From an uncultured Muribaculaceae bacterium (GTDB taxonomy: Bacteria > Bacteroidota > Bacteroidia > Bacteroidales > Muribaculaceae), in the NCBI GenBank assembly GCA_910586475.1, contig CAJUHM010000006.1, positions 1 through 62,204 of the forward strand: DNA of 62,204 nt, in the 5' to 3' direction. Below the pieces are notes generated by a model. That model did not search any database. It saw only the letters and a program-made list of their open reading frames with translations, and was not told where the DNA came from. Both the position numbers and the translations under genes were made by a program. Shown piece after piece: positions 25,380 to 36,300 of the stretch. Position 1 is the stretch's first letter, and the number at the start of each line of letters is the position of its first letter.

Positions 25380-28300
25380 TTACTTGCGGACCACTTTGAT
25401 AGTGCGGAGTTCCTGACCGTTGCAGGTCACGCGGACAAGATAGATGCCGGCTGCGCCGAGTGTGATGCGGGCGTTCTGGCCGGCCACGGCGTTAAGATCC
25501 GCATTGCCGACAAGCATACCTGCTGTGTTGAACACTTCTACCTTGTAAGCGCCATCCTGAGCGAACTCTACGAAGAGCACGTCATCGACAGTATAGGCTG
25601 CTACATCGCTGCCATCTGCCACAACGTCGCCGATTGCGGCTTCGCCCGACACCTTGAAGACAGGATATTCGCGCGAGTCAGAACCGTAGGAGTTGGCCAG
25701 CGTCAGCTTGACTGTGTGGTCGCCTGCCTTCGAGAACTGAACTTTTGCAGAGCCTTCCTGACCCTTGTTGTTGCCACCGGTCGATTCAAGTTCGGTGAAT
25801 TCGGCCATGCGGTCGGTCGACTCCCATGTCGGAGCGGTCACAACCGGGTATGCAGAACCAGAGATGAACGGACAGCCAGAGATATAGAACGGAGCCTTCG
25901 GAGCTTTCTTCATCTGGCCTTCACCACCATTCTGAACACTTTCAAGATCGAAGTTGTAGCCGTCGATAGTCTTGTCTTCGCCGACTGACTTGAACATGTA
26001 AGTGTCGGGGTCGGCATCATCCTCGAAGTCCCAGTAAGCGAGAAGACCTTCGGGAACATTATTTCTGCTCACCTCATTCATCGCAACCTTGACTTCGTCA
26101 GCATTCAGAGCCTTGTTCCAGATCTGCATGTCGTCGATGATACCGTCAACAGCGGATGCCTGATAGAGTACACCTCCAAGGATCAGGTCGTCTGTGCTCT
26201 GCAAAGAATAGATATGAGCAGGACAAACGTCATCATTCTTACCTGAAGATTTGAGGTCACCACTATTCCACTTAACATACTCTTTCCATTCCGAATCCTG
26301 TGCGACTCCATTCACATAGAAAATGTGACGGAATCCGCCATTAGTGTATTCGCAGACAAATGCGAGATGAGTCCATGCTCCCGGAGAAAGTTTAGTATTC
26401 GGGAATGTATACTGAAGCTCACCCGGAGATCCACCGTCGCGTTGATTTCCACGGAATGTGATACGGGGAACGCCATCTGCTGTCACCGAGCTCCAGCACC
26501 ATCCCCAGTTAGAATTAGGCCATGCGCCATTCTTGTTGGTGATGTTCATGAGTGCCCAGCCATCTTCGGGGAATTTGTCGAAGTTGAACCATCCGGCGAT
26601 AGTGAACGACTCTCCGGACTGGAGCTTGAACTGGCTGTTCGATCCACCGATATGTCCGTTGTTAAGCTTGATAGCGCGCGATGCGACACCGTCGGCATTA
26701 CGGCCAGTGTAGCCCACTGTCGGGCTGTCTGTCAGTTCGATGCTGACTGCCGATGAGCTTTCGTCGACAGTGACGTCGTTGGCTGTCAGTGTGTAGATCT
26801 CGGGAAGCGCGCCGACGATATCGCTCGATACCTGAACGAAATAGCCATAACGTTTTTCCGAAGCAGTTCCTTCGTCAATCACAAGGTCATAACCGCCAAT
26901 CTCGCTCAGACCTTCAGACACTTTGAGGCTCGTCCCTTCGCCTGAAGCGACAAGTTTGTTTGCGGTGTCATAGAGTTTGAAGGTCGATGCGCTGTGACGC
27001 GGGTCGACATAGCCGAGCTCAAACGATTCGTTGACCTTGATTGTGGTCTTGTTGATCGAGATCTCGTCGCTATAGGTGTAGTCTCCCTTTTCGAGATATT
27101 CGCCCCAGCTGATTTCAGATTCCGAAGCGAAGTCGGTCGAAACCGCGCTCACGCCGAAGCGGATCTTCTTCGTGTCGTCGGTGTTCGGTGCGGCAAACGC
27201 GATGGCTGCCCAGGATGTGGTCGAGGTCATGAAGACAGGCTCGCCACCCTCTTCCTGTGCGTAGACCTTATACAACGAAGCATTGACATCGCTGTTGTAG
27301 ACCGGTTCGCCGACGGTCTTTGTGTTCGGCATATCCCAGATGATCTTGCCGTCGACACCCTTCATGTCGCAGTAGAGCGACTTTGTGAGTGTCACATTAG
27401 GAGCGGCAGGCGTGGTGAAAGTGCTGTTGGGAAGAAGACTGAACTCACCCAGAAGGAGTTTCATGTTCTTGGCGTTCTTGATCTGAAGACCGATCACTGC
27501 GAGAGGATTCCTGAACGCACGGTTGGCTTCAGCCGCGGTCAGCTTATATTCTATTGTCTGCCAGCCTTCAGCGCCTTCTTCCAGAGACTTGCGGCGGAGA
27601 TCCTCCGATGTAGCCACTGTCGTCAGCACATTGGTCTTCGAAGAGGTCGGAGACAAGAATGACAGAGGAGTGCCCTCTGAGCCCTTGTTCGACATAACGA
27701 GCGCGACATCACCCTCTCCTTCGAGAAGTTTGTAGCGGATGCGGATAGTCGTCTGGGCTGCAAGCTTGAATTCCGACTTGAACAGATGCAGATATTCTTC
27801 TTCGGTCGAACCGGTGATCTGCAGACATGAGCCGCCGAAATAGGCGTCTTCCCAGGTCATGTCGGCTGCCATGTGGGTGGTGCCTTCGGTCACATCCTTC
27901 TGAAGGAATGTCGGCGCAAACCACCAGCGCCAGGTCGGGAGGTAGTCCTGTACACCAATGTTGTACCACGATTTATCGCTCACACGTTCGCCGTGCCAGT
28001 TGAAGAATGTTCCGTTACCCATATTGAAATAGGTGATGAACGGCTCATCTTTCAGATCCCAGTTCAGCACCGAACGGGCAGACATCATGCTTGACATACC
28101 GGCGAAATCCTTGCTCGGGCGGTGAGAGCGGTTGGTTGTGATCGGCATCTTGATGGCCGGGTTGCGCTTGCCGTTGGTGAACCACTCTTCACAGGTGTTC
28201 AGATAGTAGCGCTGAACAGTCGAGAGAGCGGCACCGCCGCCTGTACGGCCCTGCCAGAACATATTGTAGTTGTGCGCGCCCCAGACTCCGATAGAATACT

Positions 28301-29276
28301 GGTATTGGGCAAGTACAGGATAGTTGTCGCCCGATCTTGGCTCACCACCCTGCTGGTTCATACCGGCATAGATGAAGAACGGATTGCGGTTCTGCTGCTT
28401 GGCATAGGCCACAGAGTTCTCAATTGTTGTAGTAGGACGGTTCCAGTTATAGTTGAGGAACATCGAGGCATTGCGGAAGATATTGGCATAGTTTGCCTGA
28501 ACACCGGTGTCGAATGTGACGCCACCGTTGTCGTTTGTACCGCCATACCACACATTTTCATAGATCGGGTTGCGATCAGCCATATAGGCAGCGATCTGGT
28601 CGTGAACCGGTGTGATATAGGTTTTGGGGGCTGAACCGCTCCACTCGGAATTGTAGCCGAGACCGTCGACACCGTGATAGTAAAGGAATTTTCCGACTGC
28701 CGCACCGTCAAGATTCTGGAACGAAGCGAAAGCCGAAGACCATCCTCCGGAAATTCCACCAAAGGGGACAGACGCTACACCGGAAACAGCCACACCATTC
28801 TTGTGGGCCACGTCGGCGAACGCACCGGGAGACCAGCCCCAGGGAGAGGTCCAGTTGCCATAGTGGTCCATATAGCTCCACATAGAGAACACTTCTCCGT
28901 CGTAGATACCGTTCGGAAGAGCATTGGTATGATAGCTGCCGTCGCCGGGGCAGTCTCCGATCGGAACCCACCAGAGATAACGTTTGTCCGTTCCTGTGGG
29001 ATTGGACGCCGCGTCATACTGGGTCATCGACGGATAGACCTGAGAGGCAGTATTGTAGAAGCGCGCCTTTGGCTTGACACGTGAGACAAAAAAGTTCTCA
29101 TCTTCCCAGGTTTCGCCTTTTACGGTCAGCTTACCTGTGCCACCGTTCCACTGCTGTACATACGAAGGAAGATCCGATGAAGAAGGCCACTCGATATAGC
29201 CTTCCTGCAGACGGTCTGCCTGTACGCTTAACGCAACAGCAGAAAAACCGGCGAGGAATAGTAGCGATTTTTTCAT
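25380..29276 (-). CDS. Exported GH85 endo-beta-N-acetylglucosaminidase with LamG-like and sorting domains
   Basis: The product has 1298 residues. A signal peptide (1-20) precedes a GH85-type catalytic region (~100-480). EVFSMWSYMDHYGNW, SPGAFADVAHKNGVAVSG and DGLGYNSEW fit the family, with Asn209 and Glu211 as the likely catalytic pair (NxE). Residues ~640-850 look like beta-sandwich/Ig-like modules, ~865-1100 a LamG/concanavalin-like domain (LKLQSGESFTIAGWFNFDKF region), and the last ~80 a T9SS type A-like sorting tail (GIYLVRVTCNGQELRTIKVV). GH85 enzymes release N-glycans by cutting the chitobiose core. No SusC/SusD genes flank it, so it stands alone. Confidence 0.78.
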   Translation of the reverse strand: MKKSLLFLAGFSAVALSVQADRLQEGYIEWPSSSDLPSYVQQWNGGTGKLTVKGETWEDENFFVSRVKPKARFYNTASQVYPSMTQYDAASNPTGTDKRYLWWVPIGDCPGDGSYHTNALPNGIYDGEVFSMWSYMDHYGNWTSPWGWSPGAFADVAHKNGVAVSGVASVPFGGISGGWSSAFASFQNLDGAAVGKFLYYHGVDGLGYNSEWSGSAPKTYITPVHDQIAAYMADRNPIYENVWYGGTNDNGGVTFDTGVQANYANIFRNASMFLNYNWNRPTTTIENSVAYAKQQNRNPFFIYAGMNQQGGEPRSGDNYPVLAQYQYSIGVWGAHNYNMFWQGRTGGGAALSTVQRYYLNTCEEWFTNGKRNPAIKMPITTNRSHRPSKDFAGMSSMMSARSVLNWDLKDEPFITYFNMGNGTFFNWHGERVSDKSWYNIGVQDYLPTWRWWFAPTFLQKDVTEGTTHMAADMTWEDAYFGGSCLQITGSTEEEYLHLFKSEFKLAAQTTIRIRYKLLEGEGDVALVMSNKGSEGTPLSFLSPTSSKTNVLTTVATSEDLRRKSLEEGAEGWQTIEYKLTAAEANRAFRNPLAVIGLQIKNAKNMKLLLGEFSLLPNSTFTTPAAPNVTLTKSLYCDMKGVDGKIIWDMPNTKTVGEPVYNSDVNASLYKVYAQEEGGEPVFMTSTTSWAAIAFAAPNTDDTKKIRFGVSAVSTDFASESEISWGEYLEKGDYTYSDEISINKTTIKVNESFELGYVDPRHSASTFKLYDTANKLVASGEGTSLKVSEGLSEIGGYDLVIDEGTASEKRYGYFVQVSSDIVGALPEIYTLTANDVTVDESSSAVSIELTDSPTVGYTGRNADGVASRAIKLNNGHIGGSNSQFKLQSGESFTIAGWFNFDKFPEDGWALMNITNKNGAWPNSNWGWCWSSVTADGVPRITFRGNQRDGGSPGELQYTFPNTKLSPGAWTHLAFVCEYTNGGFRHIFYVNGVAQDSEWKEYVKWNSGDLKSSGKNDDVCPAHIYSLQSTDDLILGGVLYQASAVDGIIDDMQIWNKALNADEVKVAMNEVSRNNVPEGLLAYWDFEDDADPDTYMFKSVGEDKTIDGYNFDLESVQNGGEGQMKKAPKAPFYISGCPFISGSAYPVVTAPTWESTDRMAEFTELESTGGNNKGQEGSAKVQFSKAGDHTVKLTLANSYGSDSREYPVFKVSGEAAIGDVVADGSDVAAYTVDDVLFVEFAQDGAYKVEVFNTAGMLVGNADLNAVAGQNARITLGAAGIYLVRVTCNGQELRTIKVVRK

Positions 29277-29369
29277 GAATGATTAAATAAAATAAGTTAG
29301 TAATAAGAAATTTAAGGATAAATAGTCATAAATAATACGTGCACAAAGCTGCATTTTAAGCATTGTCTG

Positions 29370-29400
29370 CAAATGTAAACATTTTTTTTCTCTTATCAAA
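29370..29400 (-). promoter_or_regulatory. Promoter of the GH85 gene (TTTG-N19-TACATTTG)
   Basis: On the minus strand TTTG (29397-29400) and TACATTTG (29370-29377) are 19 nt apart, a near-consensus Bacteroidetes promoter. The leader to the ATG would be about 85 nt and AT-rich. Confidence 0.65.
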
Positions 29401-29512
29401 AACTTTCACATAAAAAACAAAAAAAATCTGCAGACAACACCCTGCGGCAAAACGCAATCCATGAAATCACATTTGAACAATGGTTTTTTCTGAAAATATC
29501 AGAGAATTTTAT

Positions 29513-29520
29513 TAACTTTG
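29513..29520 (+). promoter_or_regulatory. -7 box (TAACTTTG) for the Fur-family gene
   Basis: TAACTTTG is a perfect -7 element, 95 nt before the ATG of the Fur-family gene. The -33 element is weak. Confidence 0.55.
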
Positions 29521-29615
29521 CTGCGTAGGAGTAAGCCGACATCCGGCAACCTTCCGCAGATAAAATCAATTCCGCAGCGCTGCAAAGCCTGCGACCAACC
29601 CAACCGTCAGCTCCG

Positions 29616-30110
29616 ATGACCGACGAGAAAGCAAAAAATGTAGCGCACGCGACCTTCACCCAATACATGGTCGCACATAAGCTCAGAAAAACGCCCGAGC
29701 GCTATGCGATTATGGAAAAGGTGTTTGAGATGGCCTCGCACTTTTCCATCGATAGCCTGCACTCGCTCATCTGCGCCGACGGCTACCGTGTGAGCCGCGC
29801 CACGGTCTACAATACCATCGAACTGCTCATCGACGCCGGCCTTGTCAGACGCCACACATTCGGCAACCAGTCTCCTCAATACGAAAAAATAGCCGGGTTC
29901 TCGAAACACTACCACCTCGTCTGCACGTCATGCGGGAAAGTCAAGGAAATAAAGGATCCTGAAATCGACGCCCTGCTGACGACCCGCCGCTTCGGCAATT
30001 TCCACCCGGCCTATCTGGACCTGAACGTCTACGGCCTCTGCCGGACATGCGGACGCCGCTCCCGCTCAGGGCCCGAGCCACGGGAGAAAAAGAGCCACAC
30101 CAACGACTGA
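29616..30110 (+). CDS. Fur family transcriptional regulator
   Basis: A 164-residue protein with a winged-helix N-terminus (KLRKTPERYAIMEKVFEM, then VSRATVYNTIELLIDAGL as the recognition region) and a C-terminal dimerisation domain. The metal-site motifs HYHLVCTSCGKVKEI and YGLCRTCGRR give two CxxC zinc motifs. It could be Fur, PerR or Zur; the sequence alone does not settle which. It precedes purA by 75 nt in the same direction with no obvious promoter between, so the two may be co-transcribed. Confidence 0.88.
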   Translation: MTDEKAKNVAHATFTQYMVAHKLRKTPERYAIMEKVFEMASHFSIDSLHSLICADGYRVSRATVYNTIELLIDAGLVRRHTFGNQSPQYEKIAGFSKHYHLVCTSCGKVKEIKDPEIDALLTTRRFGNFHPAYLDLNVYGLCRTCGRRSRSGPEPREKKSHTND

Positions 30111-30185
30111 ACCGTCACTGGCACAACACCAATCGACAAGAATCAATCAAAAAAAACATAATAATATCCAATCAACACAAAAAGC

Positions 30186-31469
30186 ATGAAAGTAGATGTA
30201 CTGCTCGGCCTCCAGTGGGGCGACGAAGGAAAAGGCAAAGTTGTCGATGTGCTGACACCGCGCTATGATGTTGTTGCCCGCTTTCAGGGCGGCCCCAATG
30301 CAGGTCACACACTCGAATTCGAAGGACATAAATACGTGCTTCGCTCGATCCCCTCAGGCATTTTCCAGCATGGGCAAGTAAACATTATCGGAAACGGAGT
30401 CGTCCTCGATCCTGTTCTCTTCCGCGAAGAAGCTGAAAGTCTCGAGCGTTCCGGAATCGATCTCCGCTCAATGCTGAAAATCTCAAAGAAAGTCCATCTG
30501 ATCCTGCCTACCCACCGTCTGCTCGACGCGGCCAACGAACGCGCAAAGGGAGGCGCCAAGATCGGAACAACCGGCAAAGGCATCGGCCCGACCTACACTG
30601 ACAAAATCTCCCGAAACGGACTGCGGCTGGGCGACACCCTCCACAACTTCCGCGAAAAATATACCGCCGCGCGCAACCGCCATCTCGTCCAGCTCCACGC
30701 AATGGGCGAAGACCCCGATCTGACAGAACTCGAACAGCGCTGGCTCGACGCAGTCGACTACATCCACACTTTCGACATCATCGATTCGGAACACTATATC
30801 AACCGCGCCCTGCACGACAACAAATCAGTGCTCTGCGAAGGCGCACAAGGCACAATGCTCGACATCGACTTCGGATCATATCCCTTCGTGACTTCTTCCA
30901 ATACGATAACCGCAGGCGCATGCTCGGGACTCGGCGTGGCCCCCAACAAAATCGGCGAAGTCTACGGAATCTTCAAAGCCTACTGCACCCGTGTGGGCAG
31001 CGGTCCGTTCCCGACCGAACTGTTTGACGAAACCGGAAAGGCCATCCGCGACAAGGGCCATGAATACGGCGCCGTCACCGGACGCGAACGCCGCTGCGGA
31101 TGGATCGACCTCGTTGCCCTCCGCTATGCAATCATGATCAACGGCGTCACTCAGCTCATCATGATGAAGAGCGACGTGCTCGACGAATTCGACACGATCA
31201 AAGCCTGCGTTGCATATAAGACCGAGGAAGAAACAGTGACCGACTTCCCCTACTCCATCGAAGACGGATCGATCGAACCGATCTATGTCGAGCTGCCCGG
31301 CTGGAAAACAGACATGACTTCGATGAAATCGACCGAAGAATTCCCGAAAGAATTCGTCGACTACATCACATTCCTCGAACGCGAACTGATGACTCCGATC
31401 ACCATTGTTTCGATCGGTCCGGACCGCGAACAGACCATTTTCCGCAACTCTCCCCTCCTGAACCAATAA
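30186..31469 (+). CDS. purA: Adenylosuccinate synthase
   Basis: The 427-residue protein begins MKVDVLLGLQWGDEGKGK, containing the GDEGKGK phosphate loop of the family. GPNAGHTLEF, IGTTGKGIGPTYTDK, CEGAQGTMLDIDFGSYPFVT and TGRERRCGWIDLVALRYA are all conserved. It links IMP and aspartate using GTP, the first step toward AMP. Length is normal (~425). No purB is adjacent. Confidence 0.96.
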   Translation: MKVDVLLGLQWGDEGKGKVVDVLTPRYDVVARFQGGPNAGHTLEFEGHKYVLRSIPSGIFQHGQVNIIGNGVVLDPVLFREEAESLERSGIDLRSMLKISKKVHLILPTHRLLDAANERAKGGAKIGTTGKGIGPTYTDKISRNGLRLGDTLHNFREKYTAARNRHLVQLHAMGEDPDLTELEQRWLDAVDYIHTFDIIDSEHYINRALHDNKSVLCEGAQGTMLDIDFGSYPFVTSSNTITAGACSGLGVAPNKIGEVYGIFKAYCTRVGSGPFPTELFDETGKAIRDKGHEYGAVTGRERRCGWIDLVALRYAIMINGVTQLIMMKSDVLDEFDTIKACVAYKTEEETVTDFPYSIEDGSIEPIYVELPGWKTDMTSMKSTEEFPKEFVDYITFLERELMTPITIVSIGPDREQTIFRNSPLLNQ

Positions 31470-31494
31470 CAACCAACAGCTAAACCACGACAAT

Positions 31495-32742
31495 ATGGCA
31501 AAAGTACGCCCCTTCAGAGGACTGCGCCCGCCACAGAACCTTGTGACAGAAGTCGCCTCACGCCCATATGACGTGTTGAGCTCGGAGGAAGCCAGAGCCG
31601 AAGCGGCCGGCAATCCGCGCTCACTCTACCATATCATCAAGCCCGAGATCGACTTCGGTCCGACAGTCGACGAACACGATCCGTGTGTCTACGAAAAAGC
31701 CCGCGCCAATTTCAACTTGTTTCAGGACAAAGGCTGGCTTGTTCAGGACGAGAATCCGTGCTACTACATCTACGCCCAGACAATGGACGGCCGCACACAA
31801 TACGGCATCGTAGTCGCAGCCAACGTCGACGACTACATGGAGGGCCGGATAAAGAAGCATGAGCTGACGCGCCGCGACAAAGAAGAAGACCGAATGAAAC
31901 ATGTCCGCGTCAACGATGCCAACGTCGAGCCTGTGTTTTTCGCATTTCCCGACAACGCTGTGCTCGAACAGATCATCAAAACGGTCACATGCCGAGAACC
32001 GGAGTACGACTTTGTCGCTCCTGACGGATTCGGCCACCGCTTCTGGGTCATCAGCGACAGCGAGATGATCGAAACGATCACGCAGGCATTTGCCGGCATA
32101 CCTTATTTATATATCGCCGACGGACACCACCGAACTGCAGCAGCCGCGCTCGTGGGCAACGAAAAAGCTCAGGCAAACCCCGGCCACACCGGCGAAGAGG
32201 AATACAACTTCTTCCTTGCTGTCGCATTTCCCGCCTCGCACCTGAAGATCATCGACTACAACCGCGTTGTCACCGACCTCAACGGCCTTTCAGCCGATGA
32301 GTTTCTCAGCAGACTCGGAAAAGACTTCATCGTAGAGCCAAAAGGAGAGGAAATCTACACCCCCGCCAGCCTCCACAACTTCTCGCTCTACCTCAAAGGC
32401 AAATGGTACTCGTTGACTGCCCGTGAAGGCCGCTACGACGATGCAGATCCCATCGGAGTGCTCGACGTCACGATCTCGTCCGACCTCATCCTGCGCGACA
32501 TCCTCGGCATCACAGACCTACGATCCGACAAACGTGTAGATTTTGTCGGTGGCATCCGCGGACTCAAAGAGCTCAAGAAGCGCGTCGACAGCGGCGAGAT
32601 GGCAGCTGCGATCGCCCTCTATCCCGTCTCGATGAAGCAGCTGATGGACATAGCCGACTCCGGCAACATCATGCCTCCGAAAACCACCTGGTTCGAGCCG
32701 AAGCTCCGCTCCGGACTTGTCATCCACAAACTTTCGGAATAA
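31495..32742 (+). CDS. DUF1015 family protein
   Basis: A 415-residue protein starting MAKVRPFRGLRPPQNLVTEVASRPYDVLS-like, the hallmark start of DUF1015 (split here only for brevity). It also has the IADGHHRTAAA motif and RIKKHELTRRDKEEDR. Members are widespread in anaerobes and often lie near serC/serA in Bacteroidetes, but their reaction is not known to me. It starts 25 nt after purA on the same strand and is likely in the same transcript. Confidence 0.85.
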   Translation: MAKVRPFRGLRPPQNLVTEVASRPYDVLSSEEARAEAAGNPRSLYHIIKPEIDFGPTVDEHDPCVYEKARANFNLFQDKGWLVQDENPCYYIYAQTMDGRTQYGIVVAANVDDYMEGRIKKHELTRRDKEEDRMKHVRVNDANVEPVFFAFPDNAVLEQIIKTVTCREPEYDFVAPDGFGHRFWVISDSEMIETITQAFAGIPYLYIADGHHRTAAAALVGNEKAQANPGHTGEEEYNFFLAVAFPASHLKIIDYNRVVTDLNGLSADEFLSRLGKDFIVEPKGEEIYTPASLHNFSLYLKGKWYSLTAREGRYDDADPIGVLDVTISSDLILRDILGITDLRSDKRVDFVGGIRGLKELKKRVDSGEMAAAIALYPVSMKQLMDIADSGNIMPPKTTWFEPKLRSGLVIHKLSE

Positions 32743-32776
32743 ACAACACCAACACACAAAAAAAAGACAAAAACGA

Positions 32777-33337
32777 ATGACGAACGACACTTCTGAAACG
32801 GCACCAAAAGACCCGACAGAGGTGTCGGTGTCTTTTTTCACCACGACAGAGACATTCCGAATTCCCCCATCGGTATATCTGAAAATCGGCGCTAAAAAGT
32901 CGCGCCCACTGCTTCTCAGCGCGCTGGCGCTACCGGTGGTAGGAAGCTTCATAGGAGCCGTTTTCGACTTGCGATGGGCATTTGTCGGACTGATCCTGAC
33001 GACGCTCGTCTATCCGACTCTGGTCACATATGTCTACTACACGCGTCTGCTGACTGCGGAGGCCCATCGCGCGGTCTCGCCAAAGAAGATCGAGATCCAC
33101 GCCCCCGAACGGATCGACATCATCTATGTTTCAGCCGACGACGAGTCAGAACCGCTGTCGGCCGAATCAATCCCGTGGACGCACCTGCAATCGGCTGTCG
33201 TTTCGAATGGCAGACTGCTGATCAGCATCGAAGGATGCCGGAATCCGCTGGTGGTGCCCGTCGACAGTTTCAGGACTGCCGATGATGTCAACAAATTATG
33301 TAGCATGATAGGCAACACTGTTTGCCGACAAGCATAA
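32777..33337 (+). CDS. YcxB-like membrane protein
   Basis: The ATG at 32777 gives 186 residues; a TTG frame from 32717 overlaps the previous gene and is rejected. Two transmembrane helices lie at about residues 39-58 and 64-85 (LLLSALALPVVGSFIGAVF and AFVGLILTTLVYPTLVTYV). The cytoplasmic C-terminal part, with IHAPERIDIIY, IPWTHLQSAVVSNGRLLISI and VVPVDSF, resembles the PH-like YcxB fold. Function unknown. It begins 34 nt after the DUF1015 gene. The purL promoter overlaps its last codons. Confidence 0.65.
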   Translation: MTNDTSETAPKDPTEVSVSFFTTTETFRIPPSVYLKIGAKKSRPLLLSALALPVVGSFIGAVFDLRWAFVGLILTTLVYPTLVTYVYYTRLLTAEAHRAVSPKKIEIHAPERIDIIYVSADDESEPLSAESIPWTHLQSAVVSNGRLLISIEGCRNPLVVPVDSFRTADDVNKLCSMIGNTVCRQA

Positions 33338-33352
33338 AAATTAGTAACTTTG
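33321..33352 (+). promoter_or_regulatory. purL promoter (TTTG-N20-TAACTTTG)
   Basis: TTTG at 33321-33324 and TAACTTTG at 33345-33352 are separated by exactly 20 nt, a full Bacteroidetes consensus. It ends 42 nt before the purL ATG. Confidence 0.75.
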
Positions 33353-33394
33353 CATATTCATTATCACTCTAAATCATAAACGCCCCCTCTTTTT

Positions 33395-36300
33395 ATGGTT
33401 ATCTATTTCAAAAAAGGAGCCTCGGAAGTAATCGCAGTTGAGTCAGACCACAAATTTTCCGATCTGGAAAAGGAGAAACTCACCTGGCTGTTCGGAGGTG
33501 CCAAGCCCTTGGCGTCCACATCTGTCAAAGGCCGCTTCATCGGACCACGCAAAGAAATGATCACTCCCTGGAGCACGAATGCCGTCGAAATAACCCAGAA
33601 CATGGGAATCAACGGCATTAGCCGCATCGAGCAATTCCACCTGACACGCGAGGAGTCGCCCCGCTATGACCGGATGCTCGAACGCCTCTACGACGGACTG
33701 AACTCCAAAGTGTTCGACATTTCAAAAACGCCCGATCCTATTGTCCACATCAACTACATTTCCGAATATAACCGGAGCGAGGGCCTGGCATTGAGCGAGG
33801 ATGAGGAAAACTACCTGCGCGAGCTCGCCGAGAAAATCGGTCGCCCGCTGACCGACAGCGAGGTTTTCGGATTCTCACAAGTCAACTCAGAACACTGCCG
33901 CCACAAGATCTTCAACGGAACTTTTATTATCGACGGCGAGACCAAACCTCAGTCGCTCTTCAAACTCATCAAGAAAACCTCACAGGAAAACCCCAATAAG
34001 CTCGTATCGGCTTATAAAGACAACGTAGCGTTCATTACCGGACCGCGCGTTGAGCAGTTTGCGCCGAAAAATCCTGACCGGCCCGACCTCTTCGACGTGC
34101 GCGAAATAGACACCGTCATCTCGCTCAAAGCCGAAACCCACAACTTCCCCACGACAGTCGAACCGTTCAATGGCGCTGCGACCGGAACCGGCGGAGAAAT
34201 CCGCGACCGCCTCGGCGGAGGTCGCGCATCGCTCCCCATCGCAGGAACAGCCGTCTACATGACATCTTATCCGCGCATGAGCCCCGACCACCGCTGGGAA
34301 ATGATGTGCAACCCGCGAATGTGGCTCTATCAGACCCCGTGCGACATCCTGATCAAGGCATCAAACGGAGCTTCCGACTTCGGCAACAAGTTCGGACAGC
34401 CGCTGATCTGCGGATCGCTGCTGACATTCGAACATGACGAAAACGGCCGTCTCTATGCCTACGACAAAGTGATCATGCTTGCCGGCGGCGTCGGATTCGC
34501 AGCCCGCAAGGACGCCCTCAAGGACACCCCCAAAGGTGGCGAAAAAGTCATTGTCATGGGTGGCGACAACTACCGCATCGGCATGGGCGGCGGCGCCGTC
34601 TCCTCAGTCGAGACAGGTCAGTATGACAACTCTATCGAGCTCAACGCCGTGCAGCGAGCCAACCCCGAAATGCAGAAGCGCGTCAGCAACGTCATCCGCG
34701 CCCTCGCTGAAGCCGAGGAAAACCCGATCGTTTCGATCCACGACCACGGCGCCGGCGGGCACCTCAACGCACTCTCGGAACTCGTCGAAGCAACCGGTGG
34801 CCGCATTGACATCGACGCCCTCCCCGTCGGCGACCCCACCCTCTCAGCCAAAGAAATCGTCGGAAACGAAAGCCAGGAACGCATGGGCTTCGTCATTGAC
34901 GAAAAACATATCGAATACATCAACCGCATCGCCGACCGCGAACGCGCACCGATGTATGTGGTCGGCGAGACCACAGGCGACGACCGCTTCGTCTTCGCCC
35001 AGAAAGACGGCATCAAGCCTATCGATCTCGCAATGTCCGACATGTTCGGGAATTCGCCGAAAACCGTCATGACCGACACGACCGTAGATCTGAAATATCT
35101 TCCGGTCGACACTGACGAAAACGAAGTTGAGAACTATCTGCGCGACGTGCTCAGCCTTGAAGCTGTTGCCTGCAAAGACTGGCTGACCAACAAAGTCGAC
35201 CGCTCCGTGACCGGAAAAATCGCACGCCAGCAGTGTCAGGGCGAAATCCAGCTTCCGCTGAGCGACTGCGGTGTCGTTGCACTCGACTACAACGGACGCC
35301 GCGGTATCGCCACCTCGATCGGCCACGCACCTCAGGTCGCGCTGATCGACTCAGCTCGCGGATCGGTCATCGCCATAGCCGAATCGCTCACTAATATCGT
35401 CGGCGCTCCGATCGACAGCGACCTCAAAGGCATCTCACTATCCGCCAACTGGATGTGGCCCTGCAAGAATCCCGGCGAAGACGCCGCCCTCTATCGCGCT
35501 GTCGAAGCCTGCAGCGACTTCGCATGCGCCCTCGGAATCAACATACCGACCGGAAAGGACTCGCTTTCAATGACTCAGAAATATGGCGACGACAAGGTGT
35601 TTGCGCCCGGCACGGTCATCATCTCCGCCGCAGGCGAAGTGACCGATGTCCGCAAGACAGTTTCGCCCGTTCTGGCCAATAATCCGAAATCGCGCCTATA
35701 TTATATTGACTTCTCATATTCACCCCTGAGCCTCGGAGGATCGGCACTTGCCCAGTCGATGAACCGCCTCGGCGACATCGCTCCGACAGTGGCCGACACC
35801 GACAGATTCAGCGCAGCATTCAACGCAGTCCAGAAGCTCGTCAAACGCGGTTCGCTGACAGCAATCCACGACATCTCGGCCGGCGGTCTTATCACCACCC
35901 TGCTCGAAATGACCTTCGGAAACACAGCCGGCGGTATCGACCTGACGACCGACGCTTTCGCAGCCGACGGCGAAACAGATCTGATCAAGATTCTCTTTGC
36001 CGAAAACCCGGCAGTTGTCATACAGATCGCAGAAAACAAAGCAGAATCCGCCGAACGTCTTCTCAAAGAAGCAGGCGTCACCTTCCGCTTCATCGGCCGT
36101 CCGTCCGCTGAACGCTCTCTTATGATCAGCCATCAGGGAAGCGAACGCCTGATCGGGATCGACCACATGCGCGACGTATGGTTCCGCTCATCCTATCTGC
36201 TTGATGCAGTGCAAAGCGGCGAGAATTGCGCCCGCATGCGCTTCGAGAACTACAAGCGTCAGCCCCTCCGCTACCGATTGCCGAAAGGCTTCAAGGGCTC

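Larger units (their letters stand above)
29277..29615. other. AT-rich divergent intergenic region
   Basis: This region holds the GH85 promoter (29370-29400, minus strand) and the fur promoter element (29513-29520, plus strand). I see no coding frame or RNA gene between them. Confidence 0.5.

Noticed and set aside
27994..28634. Long open frames opposite the GH85 gene
   Set aside because: They lie fully inside a recognised gene, show no domain signature and no promoter or start context.
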